From positions 11,796,001 through 11,860,000 of the forward strand of contig JANTQA010000032.1 in assembly GCA_027625915.1 (NCBI GenBank): a stretch of DNA of 64,000 nucleotides, read 5' to 3'. The notes below the pieces were generated by a model, which saw only the letters and a list, made by a program, of their open reading frames with translations, searched no databases and was not told where the DNA came from. Positions 14,727-26,214 of the stretch are shown here, piece by piece. This stretch comes from Anaeramoeba flamelloides. Lineage: Eukaryota; Metamonada; Anaeramoebidae. Made by a program: the position numbers and the translations under genes. The first letter of the stretch is position 1. Every line of letters begins with the position of its first letter.

Positions 14727-15850
14727 TTATGAAAATCTATTTGTTAGTAATTTGAAAAAGGGGAGAAAAAAAAAAGAGAAAAAAAAAAGTTTGCTTTTGA
14801 GTAAACAAGTAAAGAAAGAAAAAAAAAAAGAAAAAAAAAAAAAAAAGTTAAGATTAAAAAAGAGAAAAAGTTACTTTAAGATTTAATAAAAAAAAATGAA
14901 TTTTGTTTAGTAAAGTTAATTTTTAAGTTAGAATCGAATAATTCGCAAAAAAACAACTTTGGACAAAATGAATCACATATTTTCAGATTTCAAAAATTTC
15001 TCCTTTGTTTGTAAATAAAAATGCTTTGTTTTTAGAGATAATTAAAAATTTTGAAAGTTTTTGGAAACCTAAAGTGATGGATAAGTGAACAACCCCGTAG
15101 TGTAATTGAAATATTCAAAAGGAAGTCAATTCACTTTATTCCTTTTAAAAAACTTAATTTTCAAAAATTACAATTTTACTCTAAAAAAAGAGATACAATT
15201 ATAATTTGAAACCACCTACAGTTTGTGTGAGATTAATAAAATATATTTAAAAAACCATAGATTTGTTCTAAAAAAAACTTTTTTAAAAATTAAATTTTGA
15301 CAAAGAAATTTGAAAAAGAGATAAAAATTACAAACAACAGATCTATTTGAATCATCGTCTTTTTTGTTCTACTCAATTTTCACTATTGTTAAATGATTAA
15401 TTGGACACAAAAATCCGACTATTTTTATTTTCAACATTCACCTTGACCTCTTGACTAAAAAATATGATACTCACCAAATATCTTTCAGGTTGAAAAATCC
15501 TCACAAAAAGAAAACTTTTTTGTAAATTAAAAAGTTAGAAACTTTCTTGATAATTTTAAGGGAGAGATCAAGAAGAGATTTTGGGTTTATAAAAATATAT
15601 TAGAACAGATATACTTTGGATTGCAGGCTTTGATCTAAGACAAGATATTTTGTCAAATCCTTTTTGGAGAGGATCTTATTTTCGGACAATTTATTAGAAT
15701 TAGATATTTTTCAAAGACAAGTGAACCAAAAAAAGAATTATTTTCTTTTTCTGAATAATAATGATTTTAATCACTTGGCTCAGTAAAATATACCATAAAT
15801 CTTGGCCGAACTTGAATTATCAATTTTAAAAGCAGTCATTCTTTTTTCTA

Positions 15851-16327
15851 CTGTAGTCAAAATAAAGCGTGCAAAAAAAGTTAATGCGTGTTTCAAAATA
15901 AAAAGCGTGTTTTTTTGTTATAGTTGACCTATACATTAACCAATAAAAGAAACCAATAATAAACCCTAAAAAAATACGGTACTGGTTTCTTAAAGTTCTA
16001 TTATTTAAAAAGAAATTCTAAAAATGAAGGATTAAATTGGAAAATTTATCTTAAAAAATAGAGGAAATTTTTCAGAAAATTTTAATCGTCAAAAAAACAA
16101 AAAATTTCAAAAAAATTGAGAATATTATGAAAAATTTTCAACTATTTGCATTCATAATTTAAATTTTACTGAAAATAACCAGACCTTTACTTTCAAAATT
16201 GATTTGTACTTAGGTATATTATTTAGTAGTAGATTGGACGTTGCCTTGGTATAAGAATAAAAAAAAGCACGGATAATATTTTGAAACACGGATTATAGTC
16301 GTTATGCACGCATTATTTTGATCACTG
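15851..16327. mobile_element. Tc1/mariner-like MITE, family F copy 1
   Basis: A 477-bp element with TA at both borders (15849-15850, 16328-16329). The ends form a long inverted repeat of about 67 bp: left CTGTAGTCAAAATAAAGCG, right (reverse complement) CAGTGATCAAAATAATGCG, both followed by GTGC and later CGTGTTTCAAAATA. It is non-coding inside. This is the only one of three F copies that keeps both ends. Confidence 0.75.
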
Positions 16328-16810
16328 TAGAATTTTTATAAACTTTATTAGATCAAAGAAACAAACAATAACCCATAAAATTAAATTTAATTTTTAAAAC
16401 TTGTAAAATAAAATCCTGTAAACGAATGCCAAGAGAGGATCACAGTGGGCTAATTGTTTAACCTTTCAAAAAGTAGAATCAATCATTCAACTTTCCATTC
16501 CTTATTTATATTTTTTTTTTAATGGACTAATCTCTATTAAATTTTTTTACTTAAATTAAATAGAGATTGAGTAAATTTTTTGCCAATTACTGAGATTTGA
16601 AAGACCCTGTTTATCTTCATATTAAACTTATTTCTAGATAAGGAACCTTTATTTAGAAATTGGTTAAAAAAAAAAATAATAAAAACTCGTCCCTTAACAT
16701 CCTAAAAAAAACAAAAACTAATTCATGATTTTTCATCGAGTTCTTAATATTTAATTCCAAAAAAAGGTTAAGAACATTTTGATTCAATTTTCATTTTTCT
16801 TTATTGTGTA

Positions 16811-17135
16811 CTGTTGTTAAAATAATAAGTGTAGAAAATTAAAATCCACACTTCAAAATAAAAAGCACATTTTTTTATTACTGGTATATGAATTCTAAAT
16901 GGGGAAAAATTTTCACTTTGTTTTACCTTTTTCTCTTGTAAATTTATTTCTAGAAGGAAGTGATTGTAATTTGCAGTTCAATTTGAAAAAAGAAACTGAA
17001 AATGAAGGACAAATTTTTCCCATTTAGAATTCAAAAACCAATATGGAAGACCTAAACATTAACCAACCAAAGAAACCGATAATAAACCCCAATTGAATAT
17101 GATATTGGTTTCTTAAAATTTCCAATATTTTTTGG
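16811..17135. mobile_element. Family F copy 2, carrying an inserted MITE
   Basis: The left end CTGTTGTTAAAATAATAAGTG follows a TA at 16809-16810, and the body matches copy 1 and copy 3 (GAAACCGATAATAAACCCC, GATATTGGTTTCTTAAA). The copy is split at 16880 by a separate 161-bp element and loses similarity after about 17135, so its right end is missing. Confidence 0.65.
16881..17041. mobile_element. 161-bp TA-flanked MITE inserted in family F copy 2
   Basis: Near-perfect inverted ends, ACTGGTATATGAATTCTAAA on the left and ATTGGTTTTTGAATTCTAAA (reverse complement) on the right, continuing into ATGGG. The borders are TA at 16879-16880 and 17042-17043. Removing the element and one TA leaves TTTTTATTATGGAAGACC, which matches the uninterrupted site TTTTGTTATAGAAGACC in copy 3 near 17320. 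That gives a natural empty site and shows this element arrived after the F family spread. Confidence 0.8.
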
Positions 17136-17249
17136 AAATTTTAAAATAAAATTAAGTTTGTTGAAATAATATATTACTGGGATATAACTCAAAACATTTC
17201 CAAAATTGGAAGCTTGGTTTTATTAATTGCTTAATTCTTTAAGTTTCTA

Positions 17250-17570
17250 CCGTTGTTAAAATAATAAGTGCAGAAAAAGTTTAATCCACACTTAAAAATA
17301 AAACGTGTTTTTTTTTTGTTATAGAAGACCTATTCATCAACCGATCAAAGAAACTGATAATAAACACCAATTGAATATGATATTGGTTTCTTAAAGTTCT
17401 ATTATTTAACAAGATATTCTAAAAATGAAGGATCAAATTGGAAAAATTATCTTAAAAAATAGAGTAAATATTTTATCGAAAATTTTTTTCATCAAAAAAA
17501 CAAAAAAATTTCAATAAAAATTTAGAAAAAATATGAAAAATTTTCAACAATTGGACTTCATAATTTAAAA
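17250..17570. mobile_element. Family F copy 3, truncated on the right
   Basis: It matches copy 1 closely from CGTTGTTAAAATAATAAGTG through TTCATAATTTAAA, then stops where family E copy 2 begins at 17575. Loss of the right part could come from that insertion or from a deletion. Confidence 0.65.
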
Positions 17571-17574
17571 CTTT

Positions 17575-17769
17575 CAGCCAGCTCCGCTTTTAAGGTACAC
17601 ACTTTCAACAAAAAGTAAGGCGCAGACTTTCAACGAAATTTAAGACACAACATTGATACTCTAGTAAAATAAATTGTAAAAAAAAAATTACAAATTTTGT
17701 TCCTTAATTTTAGATTTTTTTGTGCCTGAAATTTCGTTGACAGTTTGTGCCTTAAAAGTGGAACTGACC
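17575..17769. mobile_element. Tc1/mariner-like MITE, family E copy 2
   Basis: It begins CAGCCAGCTCCGCTTTTAAG and ends, reverse-complemented, with TCAGTTCCACTTTTAAGGC. Near each end lies the sub-terminal motif TTTCAACGAAATTTAAG or its complement. The flanking TA is no longer clear, so this copy is older than copies 1 and 3. Confidence 0.7.
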
Positions 17770-18489
17770 ACATTACACAATAAACTGAATTGTTTTTAAA
17801 AAACACCACAAGATTAAGGTCAATATTATAGAACCAATGTCAACGAAACTTCTTATTACCCTTTCTAAAGTAGATCATTGAAAAAAATAATTATTATTTT
17901 TGATTTTTTTTTGAGACCACTGGATGGCTATATTTGGATAACATTTTGCAGATAAAATTAAGTTCGAATAATTACTAAATATCATATAAATAAAATTTAA
18001 AAATACTAATTTAAAGTACTTAACACTAGAACCAATGAATTAACCTTCATAAAAAAATGAAATCAATTTCATAAAATTATTGCCATTTTTTTTCTATATA
18101 TTATTCGATTGAAAATATTAATTTTTGATCTGAAGAAAACAAAATTTTTTACAGATCTTTTTTTTTTTTTTTAATAATTATTTAGAATTTGTAGCTTAAA
18201 AAATAAATTTATTTTTTTTTATAAAATATCAAATCTCCCAATTCAAGTGGTTATAGTGATTTTTTTCTTATTTTACACAATAAAAACCCTTTAACAGATT
18301 TATTATTTAAGGAAATTCATAATTATTAACTTTTTGAATTTCAAATTAAAAGTGAAACTGACTGTAAAAAATTTCTGAAATTGTCTAACAAATTATGGTG
18401 AATTTGACATATATATAAAGTAAAAGAATATCAAAAATTATTAGGTATAATAACAATCTAAATATATTGTGGTATTATTAAGTGCTACC

Positions 18490-18920
18490 AAACACAGCTG
18501 AGTACATACATTTTTTTAAATTTTGAAATAAAAAGAAAAATATTTGATTTTACTCAATTCTTTTAAATTCTGGAAAAGCTAACTGTGTTTTTTTTTCCAA
18601 TTTTTGCAATAAAAAGAAAATTTAATATCATTTTCACTTCCTTTCAATAAGCAAAAAAAATAAAAAACCAACGTTAATTTTATTGAGGTTTTCTGTTTTA
18701 TTTGTAGAAACAATTGATTGTCAAAATAAAGAGTAAACACAAGAAAATACAAGAAAATCAAACAAAACCATTTTAAATATTCAAAGCACATGTAAAAATC
18801 ATATATTTTACTCTATACTTTTTAAATGTTAGAAATACTTAATAGTATGTTTTTTCAATCTGGGAAATAAAAATTTTCAATTTTTCTTATATTTTAAAAA
18901 TTAAAAAAAGTCTATAGCTG
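18490..18920. repeat. Foldback repeat cluster 1
   Basis: It contains the half-palindrome TACTCAATTCTTTTAAATTC followed by TGGAAAAGCTAACTG, and a diverged GAAATAAAAA...TTTT hairpin block near 18866-18920. Both units recur at 20.0-20.3, 47.5-47.8, 59.7-60.4 and 63.9-64.0 kb. Confidence 0.55.
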
Positions 18921-19239
18921 TTTTCAAAAAGTGTGGACTGGAAGTTTTGTAAGTAGGGCTTAAAACCGTCTAATTCATATGTTTTATTCAGTTCAGTCAA
19001 CATCTAATAAAACTTTTAATACACACTTTTCTAAAACAGCTGTAATAAGAAAAAATAATTTAAAAAATGAACCACCCCTATTAAAACAAAGAAAATTTAC
19101 AAATTTCCCAAAAATATATTCTAATGTATATGATAAGAATATAATAAAAAACAAAATTTTGCAATTTATACTACAAATATTTCAACCGAAACCATTCCCC
19201 AGTCAAAGTCACCCGATTATGGACCTTTAATTAAGTATA

Positions 19240-19975
19240 TTTAAAAGGTTAGAAGGGATATTAGAAGAAAAAAAAATATTCATGAAATTCCAAAATTGAA
19301 AGCATTTGTTCAGTTTTTTGCAAATTTTTACTTTTTTTTTTTTTTTTTCGATTTTTTTTTTCACCTAATTCATTATCAAATTTTTTTTTCTTATTCCAAG
19401 ATTGATAGACACTTGATAGAAACATGCTATCATAATGTTATTGATAAAATAAAAATGATTGTAGTGATATCCTAATTATCCCCATTGGAATTTTATTTGC
19501 ATCTTCAATAGGAGAGCAAAATAAAAAGTGTAGTTTTTCTCAATAGGTCACTAAGAATTATAGTTTTTCTATTTTTAGGAAAATCCATTGTTTTATTAGT
19601 TTAATTCCAGGTTGGATACCAATTATTCTTTGATGTTTATTATTCTAATTTTTTTTTATTTAATCCACAAATATCGTTTATATAAATATTTGATACTTGA
19701 AAAAATTTTTGACCCCAAGACTAAATCAAAGTTTCCAAATGGAAGAAGAGATCAAACCATTTTTTATGGACCTGCCCATTCCAAATTAAAAACCAAAAAT
19801 TAGAATGAAAAAATTAGTTCAAATTAATAAAAACAACAATAAACAATATTTGATATTATTCAAAATAAAGATTCATTATTTATTTTGTCATTGGTCAATG
19901 ATAGAGAAAATTATCACTTTCTATTAAAATTTCTAAACAAACATTTCCATTAGGGAAGTGATGTAGAATAACATC
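19240..19975 (+). mobile_element. Decayed LINE 3' region
   Basis: A non-LTR retrotransposon fragment. Around 19738-19800 it encodes a broken version of the C-terminal zinc-knuckle motif (NHFLWTCPFQ) and further on a segment resembling IFDIIQNKDSLFILSLV. Both match the better copy at 38605-39091 (DHFLWNCPAY; IYNIINKQDSISLLALV). The upstream part aligns with 26215-26810 and 30440-30970. Many stops and shifts show long decay. Confidence 0.6.
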
Positions 19976-19999
19976 AAAAACCTAGATTTTCTTGAACAA

Positions 20000-20310
20000 T
20001 TCTATTTTATCTTGAAAAGCATTCAATTTGTGAAATAAGCAGAAAGTTCAAGAAAACATCATGAAAAGTACCTATCAAGAATCGTGGAGTAACTTCAAGT
20101 ACCTAAGTTTTCCAAAAATCAAAAGAACTGAGAGAAATTCTTAGATTTTTCTCTATTTTATATATATTTAGAAAACGCAATGGCGATTTTCTTGGGGTTT
20201 ACTTTCCAAAGTTCAAAAGAAAGAATTACAACCACTGATTTTTTGAAATTAAGAAATAAACCGAAAATTAAATAAATTTTTGGTTTATTTCTTAAATTAA
20301 AAAAAAAAAC
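20000..20310. repeat. Foldback repeat cluster 2
   Basis: Two diverged direct units (ACATCAAAAACCTAGATTTTC near 19971; ACTTCAAGTACCTAAGTTTTC near 20093) are followed by a hairpin at 20251-20293 whose arms read AAGAAATAAACCGAAAATT and its complement. This is the same hairpin unit as at 60002-60043. Confidence 0.6.
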
Positions 20311-20328
20311 GAATAACTATAAGAGGAA

Positions 20329-20464
20329 ATTACAGCTGTTTCAACTCAGGTGTGAATCGCACTCATTCGTTGAATGGTTGGGAAACCTTCCAAGTCAATT
20401 TAAAATGTTTCCCGACCATTCAACGAATGAGTGCGATTCACACCTGAGTTGAAACGGTCGTAAT
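20329..20464. repeat. 136-bp near-perfect hairpin
   Basis: Two arms of 58 nt (20329-20386 and 20407-20464) are inverted copies around a 20-nt loop. The arms differ at only a handful of positions, nearly all in the outermost 15 nt. The core (GTTTCAACTCAGGTGTGAAT, CGCACTCATTCGTTGAATGG) is close to 50% G+C in a region that is well over 75% A+T. It could be a very short foldback transposon or the gene for a hairpin RNA; no second copy was found in the window. Confidence 0.85.
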
Positions 20465-21197
20465 ATCTACTTTTCAAATAAACTTATAAAATCGAGTATT
20501 TAAATTCAACACTCAATAAATATTCCAACAAAACACGGGTGTTTTTCAGCCTGCTTTTTAAAGCACTCAATTATATTGCAGTACTGATTTGAAATTCAAA
20601 AAAAAAAGTTAAATTAAAAAACCTTTTTGGAAAAAACTAATTTTTCTTAAACATAAGAGAGTATATTCAGGTATATTGGTACACTTAACCTCAACTCCAT
20701 AACACCCGAGAAGACCATAAACAGCAAGATGCATTCTGTAAATTTTTTTACGAACTTTTTTAAGGTAAATTTGGAATTTGGTATTGAGAATATCTCATTG
20801 TGAAAATAGAGCGATTTTGTGAACAAATCCTAAATATGGATTTTTGAAAAATTCCACAAACTTTACATTATTTAAATACAGAACAAAATAACTTGTAGAC
20901 AAAATTAATATTCATTTAACATCAGATTTATTGGGACTGAAAAAAAAAATACTTTTTTTTCAAACTAAAATATTTATTAAACTTTTTCTCTTCCAATAAT
21001 AAAAAGTCAAAATGAATGATTATAAAGAGTTCCTCTTATTAAATAACAATTTACCACATATAAACCAACTTAGGTCGTCACAATTAAAAAGTTAATTCGT
21101 GAGAAAAAATAATTTGAAAATAAACAACAAATCATTTTTTCCAAAATAATAAAAAAAAAAATTTTTTTCTTCCAAGTGTTCATATTTTTTTTTCGGA

Positions 21198-23567
21198 ATG
21201 GCGATGTTTATTCAACCGCAGAAACAAAAGGCCAAATTTAAGTACAACCCAAAAAAGCATGGAGTCACAAAAGGAATTAAGAACCGAAGGAAATTTGAAT
21301 CTGAAGAAGAATCAGCTATTGCATTGAATTGGATGAGCGAGCTACTTCAATACGAAGATTTAACAAATGAGGAGGCGTTTAATCCTGATGGAGTCCAACT
21401 TTTAAATGTATTGAATATCATTAGCCCGTGTAATAAGAATAAGGTTGTCTTACAAAAACTCTTATTTATACAACAACAAGAAAACCTTAAAGAATTTCAT
21501 CGAACATTAAGGATCTGGAAATTTGACAAGACTCAATTGTTTGAAATCAATGAGCTTATAAATGGCGACAAAAATGAACAGAACAAATTAATCAAATCGA
21601 TCCTTTTTTTAAAGAAAAAATATGAAAAAAAGGGAATACAGAAAAAAGATACAAACAAAACAAGAATCTTTAATTTGCTAAACAGCGGTTATAACGATTC
21701 AGCAAACCCACTTTCGAAAGTTAGCCAATTATTTTTGGAAAAAAGTCTGGAAGATAATCAAGTATTTAAAAATATTTTTTATCATAGCCAAGAAAAAAGA
21801 GAGAAGTTGATAAAAAAAAATCTCAAAAAACAAAATTCTGAAAAGAGAGACAAAGAGAAAGAGAAAGAGAAAGAGAAAGAGAAAGAGAAAGAGAAAGAGA
21901 AAGAGAAAACGAAAAAGAAAGAGAAAAAGAAAGAAGAAGAAAACTCAAATGAAGTCTCAGAAGAGAGTTCTACAGATTCTAATTCAAAAGGCATTCATTC
22001 ATTAACACCAAGTAGCAAGAGTAGTCACGAGAGTGATCGTGGCAAGGGTAGTGGCAGCGAGAGTGTGAGCGATAATAACAAAGAGAAAAAGGAAAAGATC
22101 GAAAAAATGAATAAAAAAACAAAAGAAAGTGGTAGTCTTAGTAGTAGCTATAGTAGGCGTCGCGATAGTAGTAGTAGTTATAGTACTGTGAGTAGTATTA
22201 GTTTTAGGGGGAGTGAGAGTGAAAGTAGTAGTGAAACCGAAAAAAAGAAGAAATCTAAACACAAGCACAAACACAAGAACAAACACAAACACAAGCACAA
22301 ACACAAGCACAAACACAAGCGCAAGCATAAGCACAAACACAAACACAAGCACAATCACAAAAAAAACAAACATAAACACAGAACAAGCTCGTCTGTTACA
22401 ACAACAGCAACAACAAATGAAACAGATAGTGAAGTAGAAATGGATTTCGAAAACGATTTTGAAGACGACTTGGAAAATGACCAAAGTAAGAATGGATCAG
22501 ATCAGAGTTCCGATTCTGAAGAAAATGAAATAAACACAGAAGAGGATGAATACGAACCATTTCGGATCAATAATTATAATTCGTATTACAACCGAGTAAC
22601 CTTTTATGAACTCTACACGAGGAATAAAAGAACCAGCAAATCCATCGACTACGAAATTCATTGTATTTATAAGGCCATGTTGGAAGGATTTGGGATGCAG
22701 AAATATACAAATTCCACGCACAAAAAGATCACAAAAAAATATAATCGAGAAATTGAAAAGGCACTAATTGTTGGCGACAAATATTTAACAATAGGGATAG
22801 CGCTTTGGGAAATTAAACTATGCACTAAGGAAAATAATACTTACAAAGCGGGTACCTTAGTATTAAAAAAAAAGCATTTTGAAATCACGAGAAATGAATT
22901 TCAATCCATTATTAAGAAAAAATGGAGTAACAATGTAGAAACTGCGATCAACCGATCGAATCCAAAAAAGTTTTCAATAAATTTGATTAAAGAACAAAAG
23001 ATTTTTTATTTTAAAGCCGCCAACTCTGAACAAAGAAGAAATATAATAATCACACTTTTATTATATCAAAAATTTACTAAGGCATCAAAAAAAATTGGTT
23101 ACAACCCTATGGTTGACAAATTAGAAATCGAAAATTTAGATTTTTCCGTATTACCGCCAAAGATCCAAGTCCCTTCAAAGTTTTTAAAAAAAATGCTTAG
23201 GCCAACTACGTTCAACGCCTTCACGAAACCAGAGCGGATTGCCGAAAGCTATTATTTGCAAGGCGGCGTAAACATAAGAATCTTTGTGATCATCCAACGC
23301 CAATACCCCTTTGCTTCCGGTTATATTAAAATCAGAACAAATGGGATTAAAATTGGCGTCGCCAAGAAAACTGTACAATTCATTTCTTATTCCCAAGATC
23401 CGAAATTATTTACAAGTCCAGTAAATTCAAGATTGCTCATGATCAACTGGGAGAAAAAATTAAAGGAAAATACTCTTTGTATATTAGCCGAAAATACCAC
23501 CAAGAGAAGTTTAATTACAAGATTAATAATGTTTTTTTATGAGCAATGGGAATCAAAAAAAATGTAA
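21198..23567 (+). CDS. CH-domain protein with two C-terminal PH-like domains
   Basis: A 789-residue single-exon protein, probably a cytoskeletal or membrane-linked adaptor. Residues about 39-140 fit a calponin-homology domain: ALNWMSELL, then FNPDGVQLLNVLNII, then an ENLKEFHRTLR helix and FDKTQLFEINELINGD, matching the CH pattern W...L, DGV.LC.L.N, EN...F, LF...DL. A disordered centre follows with Lys-Glu repeats (about 218-248), Ser-rich blocks, a Lys-His run (about 353-394) and an acidic stretch. The C-terminus holds two PH-like folds: about 518-630, ending in FYFKAANSEQRRNIIITLLL, and about 690-785, ending in LCILAENTTKRSLITRLIMF, each resembling the last strand plus helix of a PH domain, though the usual Trp is missing. 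The first ATG of the frame is used. The CH domain would bind actin or a partner; the PH-like domains would target membrane or act as scaffolds. PH assignments are inference. Confidence 0.75.
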   Translation: MAMFIQPQKQKAKFKYNPKKHGVTKGIKNRRKFESEEESAIALNWMSELLQYEDLTNEEAFNPDGVQLLNVLNIISPCNKNKVVLQKLLFIQQQENLKEFHRTLRIWKFDKTQLFEINELINGDKNEQNKLIKSILFLKKKYEKKGIQKKDTNKTRIFNLLNSGYNDSANPLSKVSQLFLEKSLEDNQVFKNIFYHSQEKREKLIKKNLKKQNSEKRDKEKEKEKEKEKEKEKEKEKTKKKEKKKEEENSNEVSEESSTDSNSKGIHSLTPSSKSSHESDRGKGSGSESVSDNNKEKKEKIEKMNKKTKESGSLSSSYSRRRDSSSSYSTVSSISFRGSESESSSETEKKKKSKHKHKHKNKHKHKHKHKHKHKRKHKHKHKHKHNHKKNKHKHRTSSSVTTTATTNETDSEVEMDFENDFEDDLENDQSKNGSDQSSDSEENEINTEEDEYEPFRINNYNSYYNRVTFYELYTRNKRTSKSIDYEIHCIYKAMLEGFGMQKYTNSTHKKITKKYNREIEKALIVGDKYLTIGIALWEIKLCTKENNTYKAGTLVLKKKHFEITRNEFQSIIKKKWSNNVETAINRSNPKKFSINLIKEQKIFYFKAANSEQRRNIIITLLLYQKFTKASKKIGYNPMVDKLEIENLDFSVLPPKIQVPSKFLKKMLRPTTFNAFTKPERIAESYYLQGGVNIRIFVIIQRQYPFASGYIKIRTNGIKIGVAKKTVQFISYSQDPKLFTSPVNSRLLMINWEKKLKENTLCILAENTTKRSLITRLIMFFYEQWESKKM
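21850..21930 (+). repeat. Coding GAGAAA hexamer repeat
   Basis: Tandem GAGAAA units code for alternating Lys-Glu in the CH-domain gene. A second, CACAAR-based repeat at about 22256-22380 codes for Lys-His. Both are likely length-variable. Confidence 0.85.
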
Positions 23568-23862
23568 AAAAAAAATTAATATTTTTGAATAATTTTCAAT
23601 TTAATAATAAATTTTAAATTTTTTTTTAATTTTATTACTGTTTTGAAAAAATTAATAATTTTTAAAAATTTGTTTAAAGATCGGATTTAAAAATTAAGAT
23701 TTTTTTTATTTTTATTTATTTTGGAAAATTCCCAAGACACGTGAAGTATTTATTCCAGTTGACACAATTTGTGCTGTTGATAGAGAATTAAAGTTTTTAC
23801 ACAATGTTAGATTACCATATCAATTTTCTTAACATAGAGTAGCATTTATTTTTTTACAAACT

Positions 23863-24040
23863 AAACTATTTTTCAAAAATTTTGACTAACTTGTTAATAT
23901 TAAGGGAAGCTGTTTGGAGGGTTTATTCCAGTATTCTTTTCAAAAAAATATTTTCAAATTTTTGGGATCTGAATCATTTTTTCTAATTTTGCAAATTTTT
24001 GTTTTGCTTTTGTTTTTGTTTTTTTTTTTCTTTTTTTTTC

Positions 24041-24121
<81 letters not shown>

Positions 24122-24509
24122 ATTGTTTTTATTTTTACAAAAAATTATGTCAAGAAAAATAAGTTCTTTGAAAATAAGAAAAACAATCACTAAAAAAATT
24201 GAGACTATGAAATTTCCTATAAAATGAATTTAATTATTCCAAAAAATTCAACTTGTTCACATTTTTCATGGTTAAAGTACAGTAATAAAAAATCCATAAT
24301 GCTCATTTCAAAAATTGTAACTCACTTTTTTTTAAATTTTTGGTTTTTATTTTTTTTAATTTTTAAAATATCAGGTTTTTATATATTTAGAATGATTAAA
24401 AAGTGAATAAAAAAATAGATTTAATTATTTCTTGTTCTTGAATACTTTAGGATATATATTTTTTTCAATTTATTATTTCAGGAGAGTCATAATTTTTGAA
24501 ATGATGTTT
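23863..24509. mobile_element. Repeat family B, copy 3, with expanded T tract
   Basis: The left end AAACTATTTTTCAAAAATTT and the right end (reverse complement) AAACATCATTTCAAAAATTA then TGACTC form the family's terminal inverted repeat. The interior matches the other copies, but the central T-rich tract has grown to an unbroken run of 78 T at 24043-24120, making this the longest copy. Confidence 0.7.
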
Positions 24510-26214
24510 ATTTAAATATGTGTATATACAACATCAACGAATAAACCGTTTTTGATAGTAAAAAATTTGACTCAATCAACTTAAAAATCAACATTTTTAA
24601 CCATATATAGTCAATTACCAGGAGAAAAAGATAGGATTCAAATATAGTATATTCTAGTAAAAATGGTTACTTTTAACTGGTTATGATAAATATTTGTACA
24701 ATTTGTTAAAAAAATCTTTAGTATAAAAGTCAAAATCAAAAACCAAAAAAGAATTACCTAGATAAAAAGAAAATTTTTTTGTTTTATGTAGATTTTAGAG
24801 TGTTTTCTTATACTAGCACATCGAGTACCAATATTAAAATCTTTATTGACCATACAAAGTCACAGTTAACCCAACATTAAGATTGGTTCTGAGATGATTA
24901 TACCCCTAAATAAATCGAAAAGATACCTTAATTGTCATAAATTTTTTCTTTTTTTTCACCAATAAACAAAACGAAGATCATTAGAATATAAAGTCAACAA
25001 AACAAGAAGAATATATACGAACAAAGTTCCTTATTATTTTAAAATAATTTTTTTTAATTAATTATTTGTGTTATTTAAACAATCCTTTCATTTATAAGAA
25101 CTGTTTGTGTTACTATGTATTTAAGTACAGACCATCAAAAAAAATAAATAATATTAATGATTGCAATTATTCAATTTTAAAATATTATATTCTGATTTAA
25201 CAACCATTTCCTTAAATTAGTAGATAAATTCTTCTGATAATTTAATAAAAAACTATATTGATGATTCTTGATTTTTTTTAAAAAAATTAAACAGTTGCAT
25301 TGAATAAAAGGGCAACAAATAATAGACTTTGTACCTTTTGATTTTTTGTTTATGTTCAGATAAATTAATAATAATATAACACAATAACATTCCGGAAGTC
25401 GAAGAATTTAATTTTAAAAAATGATAAAAATGCCGAAAAATACACAAAAAGGAAAAATATACAATTTTTTTCAAGAAACTAAAAAATATTGAAAATAGAA
25501 TTTTAATAATGTTGTTATTTACTTTAATTTTTAATACTATTAATTATCGATATTTCTGGTAAATTTTTGAGGTTTTTTTTCAAGAATATCATAAAATTTA
25601 AATTATTTTGTAAAATTAATAAAAAGAATTGAATATTTTCAGGTCTTTTTTTTTTTTTTAAAAAAAAAAAAGAACTAAAGAAAAAAATCAAGTATAAATC
25701 ATCCACTTTTTAAATTCAAAATTTTAAATATTGTTTGAATTATGATAATCTCAAATAATAATTCACTTGTGACGTTTTTTTATTTCAATTCATTTTTTTT
25801 TTGGGACTTTTTTTGGGTTTTTTAGGACAATATCAAACAGATTCTTTCTAAAAATATACATTTCATAATAATAAAATTAGATCGGGCAGGGGTGATTATT
25901 GAACACCTTGTTCTTTATGCTATAGTGAAACTTAATATTTTTACAAACCAATTTGTTTTAAAAAAACAATTCGCATGAGTATTAGTGTAATGGGAAATAG
26001 ATTTCAAGTTTTTATACTTTTATAATGTTATTTTCTTTTTGTATTAAAACAAAATCGAAAATGTGAGTATGTACGCCGTTTAAACAACAATCTTTAGGAT
26101 TTTTGATTTATTTTAAAAATTTTGAATATTTTCCATTTTTGAGTATTTTCGGTGTTTTTTTCAGTGACATTTCTAAACATATTTTCCAATTAAAGGCATC
26201 AGTTACAAAAGGCG

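Noticed and set aside
22002-22484. 160-codon minus-strand frame in the CH gene
   Set aside because: It is the complement of the Ser and Lys-His repeats; valine/threonine runs come from repeat codons.
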